Source: Zizania palustris (Eukaryota > Streptophyta > Magnoliopsida > Poales > Poaceae). Taken from it: a stretch of DNA of 64,000 nt. Positions 1 to 13,190 of the stretch are shown piece by piece (the stretch's first letter is position 1; each line of letters starts with the position of its first letter). The stretch covers positions 83,322,162 to 83,386,161 of the forward strand of contig JAAALK010000079.1 of the NCBI GenBank assembly GCA_019279435.1. The letters run 5' to 3'. The notes under the pieces are model-generated. The model saw only the letters and a program-made list of their open reading frames with translations. It did not search any database and had not been told where the DNA came from. A program made the translations under genes and the position numbers.

Positions 1-1044
1 AGGAGAGTCAAAGAAGCCCGTCCATGGCATACACTATCGGATAGTACGAGCCGATGGAGATAAGAGCGGAAAAGAAGATGAACGTTATCGAAATCAGTTA
101 GGATATGTTACTTGGACGACAAGTCTCTGGACTATAAATATGTACCCCTAGTTAGCTTAGAAAACACATCTCTATCAATCAACTACTTGGTGCATCGCCA
201 CCAATGGCTTCCAAGGTTAATCCAGTGGGGTTCGACACTTAGAGCTATGCTGCATCGTTTCAATCTCCGACGAAGAGGTGAGTCTTGCCACCCCGGTGTC
301 CGTACCAATTAGGTCAGTATCCTCACAGCTACATCAGATTGATCTCTTGAGGTGAACGTCGAAACAATATATGTCATCGGTTGTTCTCGGTGTATTAGCT
401 AGGTATAAGGCTACATCAGTTCAGTTTGATCTCTTAGATTGATGTGATCTAGGTGTGATAGTTTGAGGCTTCATCGGTTAGGTCCGACATCTCTTTCTAT
501 TGTATCTCTTTCATATTGTATATCGTTCATCTAAATAAAGCATGTCCGATACTTTGACATATTATTAACATCATAACTAGCTACTATCTTGGTTATGTCC
601 GATCTAGTTATTGTGATGATTTTCATGATATAGATATGTTATCTAACACATTTTATTTATTTCTATCGAAGTACAAGTCGACATGTTATCTTTAATTCAA
701 TGCCACATCTTATTTGCCATCGAAGAGTGTCCATCGACCCATAGCATAAAATTACTCATCTCATCAGCCGATGGCATGGTCGCCCGATTGGTTCAAACAT
801 GGTCATTGACCATGTGGCCGATCAGCATGATATTCCATTATTTCACCATCTTCGCCACAATCATCGGCTTGCCAGCCGATCATCTATGCTACTAATATCA
901 TATTTTCTATTCCCTTACTAGTTACAAGGTCAATTGATTGGCACGCCTTGAACCCTTTTTCTAAGAATGTAGGACCTGTACTGGAGTTAAGAAGATCTCC
1001 GAGGCCACACATGTGTCAAAGTGTGACCAAAAAACGCACCAACA
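1..1044 (+). repeat. LTR of a gypsy-type element, left end outside the window
   Basis: This stretch is the reverse complement, with divergence, of the LTR at 8188-9300. Shared blocks include the CACCAACA end and the region around 905-1030. About 60 bases at the 5' end lie outside the window, judged by alignment to the other copy. A TATA-like CTATAAATA lies at 132-140. Unlike a normal pair, this LTR is inverted relative to its partner. Confidence 0.8.
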
Positions 1045-1371
1045 ATTAGTGTTCTTTAAGCCGAAGATTCAGTTTATCTAATCTTGGGCCTGCAAAGATC
1101 TCGACACTTTGAAAATTGTACTCATGATTACCTTTTGCCGAATGTTGCAGGTGGCCCCACTAGATCCAGCGGAATCGGCTTGACTCGGCTGTCGAGGAGT
1201 TACTTCTTGCTTTATAAGTACCCCGGTCACTCCACCTTTCTTCTTTACACTTTCTGCCCAATGTTCATTCTTGCCCCTCGAGCTCTTCGCCATCTGCTTT
1301 CGGTGCATACTTTTGATCGCCGCCGCTCGTGGTCTTCTTTCTTGTTGATCCGCACGTCGGTGACGCCAATT

Positions 1372-4300
1372 ATGGCCACCATCGACGTGATCCCTGAGGT
1401 AAACTTTTGGCATTCTCCTATTTATTCGGTTCTTCTTGGTTCGTCTACCGCTTTTACTCACAATTCGTCTTTTCTTTTACTAGTTTCTTTTGCTTTTTGT
1501 AGAATCTATATAACCAAGTTCTAATTCCCATTGGCACCCATCCACCTTGTTTCTTTTTAGGCCCTATGGGTAATCCCGACCCTACGGATTTTATCAATGC
1601 TGAATCGTGTCGAGTCCCTTTCAAGTTCTCTTCTATGCTTTCTTCCGCCTAGCATTCCAGTTTTGAACCCTTTCCTCCTCTCTCCCGCTAGCGTGACTGG
1701 TACATTAGGGTATCGACCTCCTACCGTGCTGATTGTGAAGAAATTGACTTCGGCCATTGCATTGGCCTTTCCCTTGCCGAGCCATACCAAAATGAGCCGA
1801 TGTTGGCCGCTTCTTGTTATTTTTGGTCTGATGCCTTGAATGCCTTCGTCTTTAGTCATGGTCTGATGAGTCCTTCCTTGCTTGATGTCTTCTTGTTATT
1901 TTTGGTTTGATGCCTTGAATGCCTTCGTCTTTAGTCATCGGCCAACCCCTCCTCCTTTCGTTCTAAACCAACCCATCGTCTTAGCGCTAAGTCCATCCAT
2001 AGCTGGGGCCGATACATAGAAAGGCACAACAAGAAGACCGTCCCAGTGGACATTCGCGAACACGTAGCCTTTCTTACCCTCTAGTTAGAGAGGTTCGTCT
2101 TTTGTGTATCGGCCTTGGGCCCAACCTTCTAGTTCCAATTCATGGTCGAACGCCTTGCTGCCCGTGCAAGGATTCCTCTTGGTCGATACCTCCTTGGATC
2201 CTCTTATCACATTCTCCACCTCGTATCAGTCAAACTCTTGGCTGGTAATCCAATCGATCATCTTAATGGCCCGTGGTGGTTTATCCAGGCCTGGCTTAAT
2301 GTATACATGGTCGATGTCGTTAGAGGACCTTCTCTCGCTCGAATGTGTTTTCCTGCCGATGTCCTAGAATCGGCAACTCCTGTCTATCATCATTTCTCTT
2401 CCTTGGGTGAGGCGGTAGGATGTTGTTCTGCTTTTCATTTCTCTTCTGCATCTTTGGTCGCTTGCTTTAGGGGGTTTTACATTGGCTTTTCCGATTGGAC
2501 TATCTGGTACCTTTTTGAGTACTACTCTGAGTATGAATGCCCTCATCAGCTAATCCTCCCCGAGGTGTTCCGGGATGAAGAGTACCTCTGCATCTTCATG
2601 GCCGTGATTTTCCCTTGTCTCTTGCCTGTAAACTTCACTAGTGATCATCTACGGAAAGGCTCTTATGAGTTTTATCACCTGTTGGTCTTCGTGAGGCGGT
2701 TAGACTTCGGCCAACTCCCACCCCACTTGTTCTTCGTTGATCGGATCTAGATTCATGGGTAAGTAAAGAATACCTTGGAATGGGATCACCTCTTCCATAT
2801 GACCGACGAGATCTTTGCTGGTGATTTCGCCTCCTGGATAGATTGTCGGGCATCCTCCATTATCCTCCTTGACAGATTGGTGGGACGAGCTGAAGCAGCA
2901 TGTCTTCAACAGTTCTTCGATGATCTATCAGTGACGACTTCAACCAGGCGAAATTGACGCGGGACTTGAGGTGGGTATCTTGATCCCCTTTTACTTAGTA
3001 CCTATTATCTTTTTTCGTATGTTTTAACTTTGCTTCTAGTAGGAGAATGACCTTGACGCACCTTCGGTGAGTTCCAGTGGTTGACCGATACGATACGAAC
3101 CAGTGTCAGCCACTACAAACTTGGGAACTTGTGCCCCTACCCTCACAGCCTCGGTAAGTGGGAGACAATCCAAGGGCTTGGCGCACAAGCGTTAGACATC
3201 GTCCTAGTCTGTACGCCGATCCACAAGGAACCGGGTTGGCCAAATGAACCTGCCTCCTTAGGCGCCGATCGCCTCTTCGCCTGAACCGGCCCCTGCCACT
3301 CGTGCTCCATCGACCACCGAAATCTCATTGTATGCCCATGTCTGCTCTTATCTTTAGTGTTAGCGTTTCTTCCCCTATGCTCATGACGTCGGACATATTT
3401 TCATCTTTAGCCCCCATCATCTCCTATCGGCGTCAACTCCCTTTACGTGACATTTGAACATATGTCGGATGCACCCACCGACCATCGATCGGTGGATCCT
3501 GTCGGAGTTGTCGCAAAGGTCAATGTTTGAGTCAATACGCTATGAGCTATTACCACCTATCCGAACGTATCGGTCATCGCTAACGTTGTTGCGGGCATGG
3601 TCGTTGGGGTTACGCTTGTTGGTGCCGATGCTGTTGGGAGCGATACGCTGGAAGGCGATGTTATTGTATCTGAAGCATCGTCTATTTGTGTTGATGCTGC
3701 TCACAAGGTATATTTACTTGCCCATCTTCTGTTTTATTTCACTATCTTTGATGTGATTGACACCGGCCTTTGGACACAGTCGATGCTCTAGCAGGATCGC
3801 CCTGACGAGGAGCACCAACCTACCCCCCGGGCGTTACGACAAAGGGTGACAATTTGGCTTCTCTTGCTGTCGATGCCTCGCGGCCAGCCATTCTAGTCCA
3901 GTCACCTGACGTAAGTACCCTCATGTTTATACTGGCATACCTCTCTTCTTATCCATCTAACCTTCCTTTTGTTTTCTAGTCTTTTGCCCGACAATTCTTC
4001 TTCGATGTCAGCCCATATATTGATGCCGATGAGGTCATCAGTGCTGCCCTGTCGGCTGTTGCTCTATTGATTCCGAAGGTGAGGGAGGTTTTATTGGGTC
4101 TGCTGCGCCAGTTGGTGGACCCGGTCGAGGTATTGGTCAATGACTCGGGCCCGATAAGGACTCATTTTGATGATATTTTGGGCTCTCTTACTCCGGAGTT
4201 GATCGACACCCTTACTCCTACTGCCTTTCTGGAGTTTCACCGGCCAAGGGTGCAACAGGCCATGCAACAGATAGCTGATCATCGTTTTTGGAAACAGTAA

Positions 4301-4533
4301 AGACCGATAAGGCGTTAGTGATGATTGAGGGTACTCTCTTGGATCATATTGAGGGAGATTCATCGTCTGCATCGTACGAACTTGATCGGCTACGGACGAA
4401 GGAGGCCGATTTAATGTCGAAGCTGGACGGGGTTCGGTCGGAAATCGCCGAAAAGGAGGGTGTTCTGTCCTCCTTTCCGGTCCGTGTTGAGGCCCAGAAA
4501 CACCGGCTCGCCAATGTCGTTCACCACACGTAG
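1372..4533 (+). pseudogene. Plant mobile domain (aminotransferase-like) ORF of a gypsy-type element, broken
   Basis: A short first exon (1372-1398, starting MATIDVIPE) ends at a GTAAAC donor and is followed by an acceptor at 1559-1560. Downstream pieces in several frames match the plant mobile domain as I know it: a FWSDALNAFVFSHG block near 1800-1860, then 2142-2750 with a GPWWFIQAW motif near 2265-2295. The last part (4067-4533) is rich in charged residues and looks like a coiled coil. Stops and frame changes interrupt it throughout, so no full protein can be made. ORFs of this kind occur as extra genes in some grass gypsy elements; their role there is not known to me. The position directly after a plus-strand LTR suggests an extra ORF upstream of gag. 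It is less likely to be a host gene because the LTR and gag pieces surround it. Confidence 0.65.
1810..1938 (+). repeat. Local direct repeat, period 79
   Basis: A block of about 50 bases at 1810-1859 is repeated at 1889-1938 with one or two changes. It falls inside the mobile-domain ORF and adds a further break there. Confidence 0.75.
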
Positions 4534-5026
4534 TGTCGTCATCGTCTTCTTCAAGATACTCCTGGTTAGGACGCTGAGAATCGGGTCACCCTTTGGCACG
4601 TCGATGCAATTAGGTTGTGGGCTATTGAAGCGATTCGTCGAGCGCTCCTTTGACTTTATGTAAAACATTGATCTTGTAATAAAACATTTATACCTTCTTG
4701 TAATATATTGTCATTGATTCCTTTGTCCTAAGCTTGTGTTCCTTTGTGTCTAAGGGTGATGCCTTCGCATCGGCTGTCTGAAGATGATACCATTGGTATC
4801 AGCTTGTATTTATGTGTAGATCTTTAGGTGTTTTCGTCCGAATGATCAAGCACTTCTCATCCGAACCTTCTCGACATCCTTTACGTGGCATGATCGATCC
4901 ATTTTCTGTTTCATCGGGGAGTCTAGGTACTCACGAATGTTGGCCTCGGTCTGTCACCAGGTCTGATGTCTACCTCTCGTAGTGAAGTCTTGATCAAGTC
5001 TGTCCTTTGTTTCGTCGATACCACCC
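4534..5026. other. Non-coding junction between two opposed element halves
   Basis: The plus-strand ORF ends at 4533 and the minus-strand protease ends at 5027. The stretch between is AT-rich, with an AATAAAA near 4678 that could be the poly(A) signal of the plus-strand ORF. No reverse transcriptase or integrase remains. The change of orientation must lie in or near here, but no exact breakpoint is visible. Confidence 0.5.
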
Positions 5027-8000
5027 TTATAGGGTGATCTTGGGTAATTCTTTGCTGACGGGATTGACTCCATCATCCGATACTTCAAGAAAATTGTCAT
5101 CCCAAGACTTTTGTGACAGGTAGATGACTCCTTCTGCCTCCCACACTGAAAAATCCGTTGCTGCTATGTTAACTGATTTATCGGCGGGAACGATTTCCAC
5201 TTGATTGTCGACCCACTGAACCAGGCTCTGGTGCATTGTCGAGGGGACGCAACAATTTGCGTGTATCCAATCACGCCCCAACAACAAGCTGTGAGATCCT
5301 TTTCCTACTATAACGAAAAATGTAGTCGGCATCGTCTTGCTTCCAATCGTCAGTTCTGCATTTAGTACTCTCATCACGTCTAACGAGTTGCCGTCGAAAT
5401 TCCTTAAGACCATATTAATTTTGATGAGGTCTTTCGACATTTTTCCCAGCTTACGGAAAGTGGCATAAAACATTAAGTTGATAGACGCCTCTCTATCTAT
5501 CATCATTTTGGACATCGACTTCCTGTTAACTAGGCCTTTGACGTACATAGTTCCTAGGTGTCGATGCCTAGGGTCTTCTGGTTTGTCAAACACTGCTGGC
5601 ATTGGAGCCAGCACTAGTTGAGCCATCATATTTGCCTGATCTGTGTTGTTTTCAGAAGACACCCGATATTCTACAGGGAGAAAGAAAACCATGTTTACCC
5701 TAGCATCCCTCTCGTCGTCGTGATCGTCCTTATTTTTCACTCGCCATTCACTTTTGATCCTGGGGGACCAATCATCTTACTCGTCACATCTTTGTGCCTT
5801 TAGTTCTCTCTATCGTAGACATTGTACCCTTCTCTTCTAGTTCCTCATGAAAATCCCGCTGGGGAACCATTGCAGCTCCTCTAGTGCAGTCCTGTCACCA
5901 TCGTCCGTTTGGTCGATTTCTTCGGGACTGATGGGGCCGAGCCTCTCAAGCGCGGATACCCTTGTCGGTGACCACCTTTGGTGAACGACTTCTTGACCAT
6001 GTGGCCTTGGCTTGATGTTGCGTGGCCGATGGTCATCTTGTGCTCTGCCTTCGACGCCACACCCCGGGCAGTCGTCCATTGACGACAAACATAGCCCCTC
6101 GTTCTAGCACAGTCTGAAGAACTCACAGTTCCAATGGGGGTTGAAACATGAGTAGATGCGGTTGTCTTCGTTGTCCACCCTCTCCTTTGACCTCCTTTGG
6201 TACTTCCTAATGAGGTCCGAAGAAGTGACGTTGTTGTTGGCCCTCTTGCTCTTCTTTGTACGCCAATCATCAGCGTGGTGCGCGTGCACCATGTTGGATA
6301 GGAACGAATGACCGTCTATATTCATTGGCTTCTTTCTGTCATCGAATTTGATTCGGCCTTACTCCACGGCTGACTGGATCTGCTGTCTGAATACTTTGCA
6401 TTCATTAGTGTGGTGCGATGAGGAATTGTGCCACTCAAAGTATTTTCTTTTCTTTAGTTCGTCGGCAGTCGGTATCACGTGGTTAGGTGGCAAGTGGATT
6501 TTCTTCTCCTTGAGCAATAGATCAAATATCTTATCAGCTTTGTTGATGTCAAAGTCGTACTTCTCTTCTTTATCAGTCTGTTTCACCTAAGGGCATGCAA
6601 CCTATTTCTTGTTCTTGGAGCATTCGGCCAACCCGACCTCTGCATCAGAGTCACTATCTTCGTCGGACCACGAATAGTAGGCCTGAGTATATGCCACCTT
6701 TTTATGATATCTATCTTTTCTTGCTTCTTGGAATCGGCTCTCGTGTACCGATACCCTTTGCACCAGTTGTGGGAGGCTCTCGAACTCTTGTGATGAAAAT
6801 CTCTCCTTAATCGGGTTTAGTAGTCCTTGGAACGCCAACTCCGCCAAATGGGTGTCACTAAGGCTCAGGCTATAACACCTGCTCCGTACGTCCCAGAACC
6901 TCTGGACATAATCTTGTACCGACTCGTCCATCCTATGCCTCATGGCTGTAAAGTCGGTGAGCTTCATCTCAAGAATGACAGCGAAGAAGTATTTATGAAA
7001 CTTCTTGTCTAAATACGCCCATACTCTGATGGAATCTACTGATAGCAAAGAAAACCACACGAAGGTCAATCATGATAGATATAGCAAGAAGAATCGGACC
7101 CTTAGCGCTTCGTCGGCTGATGCCTCCCCACATTGTACGAGGAAACAGCTAATATGCTCGATCGTGGAGACCGAGTCTTATCCCGAGAACTTGGTGAAGT
7201 TGGGTACCTTGTATCGGCCTGGCAGTGGCACTCGATCAAACAATTCTAGATACGACCACCAATATATGTACGTCTATTCTTTGAGCTTCAACCCAAATTG
7301 GTCTCAAATAACCTCCGTTATCCGATTCACCCAGTCATCTTCCTATTGTCGCAGCATAGAGTGCTGATCAGGTATTTGGACCTACTGATATTGGTCCGGC
7401 TGAACAACATTATGCATGTATTGTCCTTCATCACTGTACGACGGTGCTCCATAGTATGTGGTCCGATGATACCCTAGAGGAATACCGTCGGGTGCCCCCT
7501 TAGCGTCATGAGGTCTAGCAGTACGTTTCTTGCAATGTCGTATATCACTTGAGGCATCTCTTGTCTTGGAAATCTTGGGTCAGATGTCGGAAGTGGCGCT
7601 GGCGCACCCCTTTCGAGGCCATATGGCGTGCTCTGTAGTGAACCCTATGCGGGCACCAGCGACTGGGTCGTCTTGTTTCCCTCAAGTCCGAACGAGGCAC
7701 CCGACTTCTCTAGCCTCATCGGCCCTTGCGGCTGTGGTGCCAGGCGAGTATGTTGTGGATTCTGTAGTAGTCTTGTCTAGCTGTCAAGGAAATACGTTGG
7801 ACCTTGTAGTGGCTCGTGGACTACAGTGCCATCAACAATCTTCTTGATCAACCTGTGGAGGGTGTTGACCAATGTCCCAGATTGATTTACCAGCGCGTGA
7901 TGAATTGCCTGATCAATGATTTCTTAGATACTGGTCTGAGGGCTTTCTATTAGCTGACTAGTTCCTATGGTCGTAGCCGGTCTTGGCAGCAGGTCCCTCT

Positions 8001-8145
8001 AGATAGGACCCGATCGAGTCATACCGTAGGCTTCTAGGCACAACTTTTGGAAATCGTCCAAATGCCTCTGCACCTCTGCCCTTCGATCTTCATTCAGCAT
8101 GTCCAAAGTGACTGGGATGTTGTCATCGTTGATCTCGCCCGCCAT
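5027..8145 (-). pseudogene. gypsy gag-protease remnant
   Basis: The ATG at 8145 lies about 40 bases inside the minus-strand LTR and opens a short frame ending at 7999. Further pieces follow: 7069-6602 is a retrotransposon gag domain, with an MRHRMDESVQDYVQRFWDVR block; 6586-6359 is the gag C-terminal segment, with a KIFDLLL...ADELKKRKYFEWH pattern; 5740-5027 is a retropepsin-like domain. The protease active-site region reads DREASINLMFY where the family normally has a DSGA-type motif, so the catalytic aspartate context is damaged. The downstream LLLGRDWIHAN motif is kept. Polymerase and integrase are absent. Frame changes and stops make this non-functional. The same arrangement is seen in better condition in the element at 50078-59638. 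Confidence 0.75.
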
Positions 8146-8187
8146 GGTTGAGTCTCTAAAGGGTCCCACCAGGCATGCCAAAAATCG

Positions 8188-9300
8188 TGTTGGTGTATTT
8201 TTTATCACACTTTGACACACGCGTGGCTTGGGAGATCTGCTTAACTCCAGTGCAGGTCCTACAATCTTAGAAAAACTGTTCAAGGCGTGCCAATCAGTTT
8301 GACCCTGCAACTGATAAGGAAACAGAGAAAATATCATTAGTAGCAAAGCCGATCGACTGTCAAGCCGATGACTGCGACGAGGATAGAATAATCGTGAGCG
8401 AATAACGCCAATCGACCACAAGGCCGATGACCAAGGCAGAGCGATCAGGATGAATGCGCCATCGACCGATGAGATAGACAATTTATGCATATGGGCCAAT
8501 GAGCATTACCCGATAGCGGATATAATATAATGGTGAATTGAAGATAACCTATCAACTTGTACTCCGATAGAAATAAATAAAACATGCCAGATAACATATA
8601 TGTATCATCAAAATCATCACAATAAAAAGATTGGACCTAACCAAGATAGTAGCTAGAAACGATGAACTTATCAATACTTCAAAGTATCGAGCACACTTTA
8701 TTTAGATGAACAATATACAACATGAAGATACAATAGAAAGAGATGTCAGACTCAACCGATGAAGCCTCAGACTACCACACCTAAATCACATCAATCTAAG
8801 AGATCAAACTGATGTAGCTTTAGACCTAGCCAATACACCGAGATAAACCATCAACCGTACTATTTTAGCCAATGCCTTAAGAGATCAAATTGATGCAGCC
8901 GTGAGGACACTGACCTAGTCGATACGATCGTTGGGGGTGGCAGGACTCACCTCTTCACCGGAGATCAAAACGATGCAGCCCAACTTTGAGTATCAAATCT
9001 CGTCGGGATTAACCTTGAGAAGCCAAGGGTGACGATGCGCTGAAGAGTTGTTTGTAGGGTTGTGTGTGTGTTTGACCTAACTAAGGGATACATATTTATA
9101 GTCTAGAGACTTATCATCAAAGTAATCTATCCTAACTAATTCTGGATAATCTTCATCTTCTTATCATTGGCTCCTTCATATCCGGCCATGTTGTAACGGA
9201 TGAGCTTTTTTGACCACCTTTGACCAGACTTTCTTTGACTTTCATTGACCGTACGCCATCCTAGGTGGGCCTTGGGTTTTACCAAATCTTGGTGTCAACA
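8188..9300 (-). repeat. 5' LTR of the gag-protease element
   Basis: Read on the minus strand it starts TGTTGACACC at 9300 and ends CACCAACA at 8188 (1113 bp), so it has the TGTTG...CAACA ends usual for LTRs. A TATA-like CTATAAATATG lies near 9090-9104 on the minus strand. The bases just inside (8187-8162, minus strand) read as a TTTTTGGCATGCC-type primer-binding region, then gag starts at 8145. It abuts the unrelated mobile-domain gene at 9301. Confidence 0.85.
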
Positions 9301-12300
9301 CCGAGACACCATTTCGCCTGGCAGAGCCCCCGACGAAATAAAGGGTCTCAATAGTGGTACTCCGCTTGTTGAAGCCTCCGAAATAAGGTTCCGGTCAACG
9401 ACCTCCACGTCCTCGTCCGAAGGTACTAGAAGGGTTGTATTGTCGCCTTCGGTTGTCCCTTCGGCTTCCCCTTCATTCCAAGAGTCCTCGTCGGACCCTC
9501 CGTTGCTGCTTTCACTACTACTAGAAGACCCTTCCATCTCACCGGTGTTAGGGTCTGCCACTCCGACTTTGCCTGCCACTCCAGCTCCGTCTACGTATAA
9601 AAAGAAAGAGATGTAAAAAATGAAGTGTAAAAGCAAAGGAATAAAATGGCAAAGCCATTAAAATACCTTCGGCTTCCTCCACGATAGGAGAAAGATCCGA
9701 GCAGTTTGGGAGCACGAAGAGATCCGCAAAGTCTTCGCTCGGTTGGACCTCTGAACATGTGGGCTCCAAGTCCATTGGCTCTGAGTCCCTAGCTTCGGTC
9801 AGTAGTGTCCCCACTTGCTCTGCTTCAGGTCTAGGACTTGTAGGCGGCAGAGTCCCTATGCTAGGGGCTTCGGCTGCCGAGGTCAATCGAGAGTGTCCCA
9901 AGGGGCCTGTGGAGTCCGGAGGCCCTTGAGGTGTTGAGGTGATGAACCATGTTGTTCTCTATCCTCCGCTCCTTTTCTCTTTGACCTCCCGCTGGAGGGC
10001 GTTGGGTCCGCAAGCTCCAGGAGAGTTGGGACTTCGTCCGCCCCAAGGTGGGCCCATATCCGACTGTACCTCTCCTAGGTCCCAATCAGGGCGAGGTTAC
10101 GGCTTCGCTCATCTTGAGTCAGAGCCCCCATGACACGCTCTGTCGCTATAACCACCCCTTCGGTGTCAATGTCTCCCGCTTGGCTGCAATATAACGAAGC
10201 ACAGATAGTTAAAGTGTTGAGCGAAGTATCAAGAGTACAAGAATAATTTTTTGAAGTCTCACCTAGGAACTCCGAAGATATCTCCTTCAAGTCATCATCA
10301 GCGGAATCACTGAAGACACCCTTCGGCCACACGCATCCGAGGGGGTTGATCCAGAGGGTTATAAATTCCTCTGCGAGGTGCCTCATGCTCATCCTCTGGG
10401 CCAGCTGGATCCTTGATGTAATGATGGAAGATTCTATGGCCACTTCGACCTTGTGATGACATGTGTTGGACCGGAAACGGCGACCAGAGGGGGGGGGTGA
10501 ATGGGAGCTTTTAAAAACTTGGGCTAAAAACAGCCTTTGGTTTTAAATCTGTCTACTGCGGAACAGACTTCGAATACCAACCTTCGAAGGTCTGGTTCGG
10601 AGGTACTTGACAGCTCCGAACACAGGCTTCGCAAGGAGTAAAAGTCCGAAGCCAAATAGACTTCGCTCCACCCACAACCCCGAAGACAACTCTGCTAAGT
10701 CAGTGCAGGCTCCGCACACAGGGTGCTTCAAGCAGGCTTCACACTTCACCCTTCGCAAGAGTGGACTACCCTCCGAGGACTTCGACCTAAAATTTAGCGA
10801 CAGCAACTGGTGCTGGGCTTCGTTCTGCAAAGGTCTAAACACACACTAACGGACTTCGCTTGGAGTTCGTTACGATAAAATCACGGGCTTCGTTCAGGGC
10901 TTCGCTAGTAATCAGCGAGGTCTAGCCTCCTGTTACACAGAGCGAACGCACAGAAACACACACCTCGCACACAACACACTTCGCCAACGCAGGCTTCGAT
11001 ACACTGCCACAAGTCACTCAAGGTGACACACAAATGGACGAGGTATGCAGCGAGGTATGAAAACAAGCTCAAGCAAAAAGCACATAGAAGCAAGACTTCG
11101 TCGCTTGAACAAGGAACACAAAAATTGAACTCACTGGATGTATTCAAAGTGTGAGGAGGCTAGTACAGGAGCTCAACAGTAAATGCTCAAAGTGTTAAAT
11201 GTTACCTACCCAGCCCCCATATTTATAGCCCACAGTTCACCCAAGTGAATTGACTACATTACCCCTAGGATTTACAAAGGTTTTGTCTCTACAGAACTGA
11301 GGGGTACAAAAGGTAGTCTACTTTATTCTGGAGGCTTCTCTGTCAGCTTTTTGCAGAGCAGACAGTGTCAGCCTTTGCAGTCTTTGACCTTCCTGAAGCC
11401 CCCCTTCGCACGCGAGGGGTGCGGTAGCTTCGGTGAGAAGCCTTGAGCCTGACGGCCTTCGCTTCACCGAAGTTAGCCTCCGATACAGTGACGGTTTTGA
11501 GCCGAAGCCGTCAAAGCCCTTGGGCCTTCGCACCACCACCTCCGGAGTGGACCACCATGGCTTCGCAACTACTCCTAGCTCGAACTCCGTCAGTCCGTGT
11601 ACCGAAGTCATGCATGGCCGAAACACCACAAGTCAACTTCGCTCCGAAGCCAACCTTGCTCCGAATCCTTTCTCACTCCGAAGCCCCACCTTCGGAGTAC
11701 CACCCTTCGAAGTCCCTCCTTCGTCCAAGGCCTCCGCACGAAGCATTCCATGAGCACTTCGTCGCAGTGTCTCTCCCCGAGCACACTCCTCGACGAGCCT
11801 CACCCGGACCATGCCTTCGATGCGCCTCGACTTCTGAGACCTTCGTCGGGTACCTTCGAATGTCTCCCTCCGGAGCACACTTCGAACGCCTTGCCTCCGC
11901 AGAGGACTTGATCCACCATACTCCGAAGTCACTCCATCCGGAGTACCTTCGAAGTGCCTCGCCTCCGAGGACTTTGTCTCGGAGTACCTTCGCCCGGAGC
12001 CACGCTCCACACTTACTGCCTTCTCCTGGTGCACCTCGACCCAAGGACCGACCTAGACCCCTTCGCAGCCACCGTGACGGAGCTCCCAACTCCCCTGGCA
12101 TCAAGCCTCCCGCTTGACCAAGGTTCACCTGCTACGAACCGTCCGTCGCCTCCGAAGTCCCCTGCGCACCACAAACAAACAGACAAGTGTATCCAGTACT
12201 CCGGAGACCTCTCCGGGTTAGCAACCTTCGACACACACTCCGGTGTACCACCCAAAATACCGAGACCTTCGGTACGAACCCATGCATCGTGTACCGTCGG

Positions 12301-13190
12301 ACCCCTCCGACAGGCACACTCCGCTGCAACAGCTGCTGCAACCAAACCACCGAACCCTTCGGTGAAACCACCTCCGAACACCTTCGGAGTTCCAACCTCC
12401 GAACCCCCTTCGGAGGTACCCCTTCGAACCAGAGGTTAAACTCTGTCAATCACTCATCACAAACACCGAAACCATCCCTTGGTTTCTCAACATGCTATAA
12501 GGGCATTAGTATTGCGAAGTGGGGAGTCTGCTCCGACGGTAATATAAAACCACTTCTGATCCCACCTTGAGTACCATCGATCGTTGACGGCCCTCGTTGG
12601 GAAGGAATCAGCATACTCCCTGTGGAGTTGGAAGTTGACGCTGCCAAAGTCCATAGCCTGTCCACTCCGTCTTCACCAATCCTTTTCTTTAGCTGGCAGT
12701 TCACATAGTGAAGGGTTGCGAAGACATCCGCGCGACCCTCGCACCCTTCAGCCATCATAGCCCATTCGAAGATGGCGAGCCAGGCTACAACATTCAGAGA
12801 TAGTTGAGGAAGCTCCAAGTTGAACAGTTGTAGCACTTCGCCGAGCAAGTCTTCAGTTGGGACCCTGAGCCCTGCTGCGAAGAAGGCTTCGAAGACCATG
12901 ACTTCATTGGCCCTGGGAGCAGGTATAGTGTTGGTCTCTGAGATATGGAGGTTCACCTTCTTAGAAACCTTCTAAGCATAAGCATCATTGGCAGACTCTG
13001 GAGTAGACTTCGTCTTCCCCAACTCTAGAGTCTGCATGAACTTCTTCGATGAAGGGTGAAGGTCATACACCTCGTAGTGCTTTGATGTAGCCTTAACCGC
13101 AACTACCGCTGCCGCCGCAGTCTGGGCTTGCACGGAGCCAGACCCACCACCCAAAGAAAGACACTTTGCCACCAAAGCCTTCCTCGACAT
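9301..13190 (-). pseudogene. 'Putative gypsy type transposon' (Transposase_28-like) gene, copy 1, split by a solo LTR
   Basis: Pieces run from an ATG at 13190 (start MSRKALVAKCLSLGGG) through 12956-12495, 10443-10075 and 9901-9548, to an acidic serine-rich tail at 9636-9295. The 12956-12495 piece matches the gypsy-type transposon N-terminal domain as I know it (FEAFFAAGLRVP, then LFNLELPQLSLNVVAWLAIFEWA). Introns seem likely between pieces, for example near 9640-9670. The frame stops (TAG) just before the 2026-bp solo LTR that interrupts the gene at 10464-12489. It ends against the LTR at 9300, which may have truncated it. It probably derives from the extra ORF of a grass gypsy element and not from a host gene. 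Function unknown; no intact protein is possible here. Confidence 0.6.

Noticed and set aside
2142..2750. 202-residue open frame as a host gene
   Set aside because: It matches the plant mobile domain of gypsy-associated ORFs and is flanked by an LTR and gag remnants of such elements.
11318..12449. Long overlapping open frames on both strands (up to 224 residues), repeated at 15213-16362
   Set aside because: They lie wholly inside the solo LTR, overlap each other on opposite strands and have compositionally biased translations made from repeated CGAAG words; no domain is recognisable.
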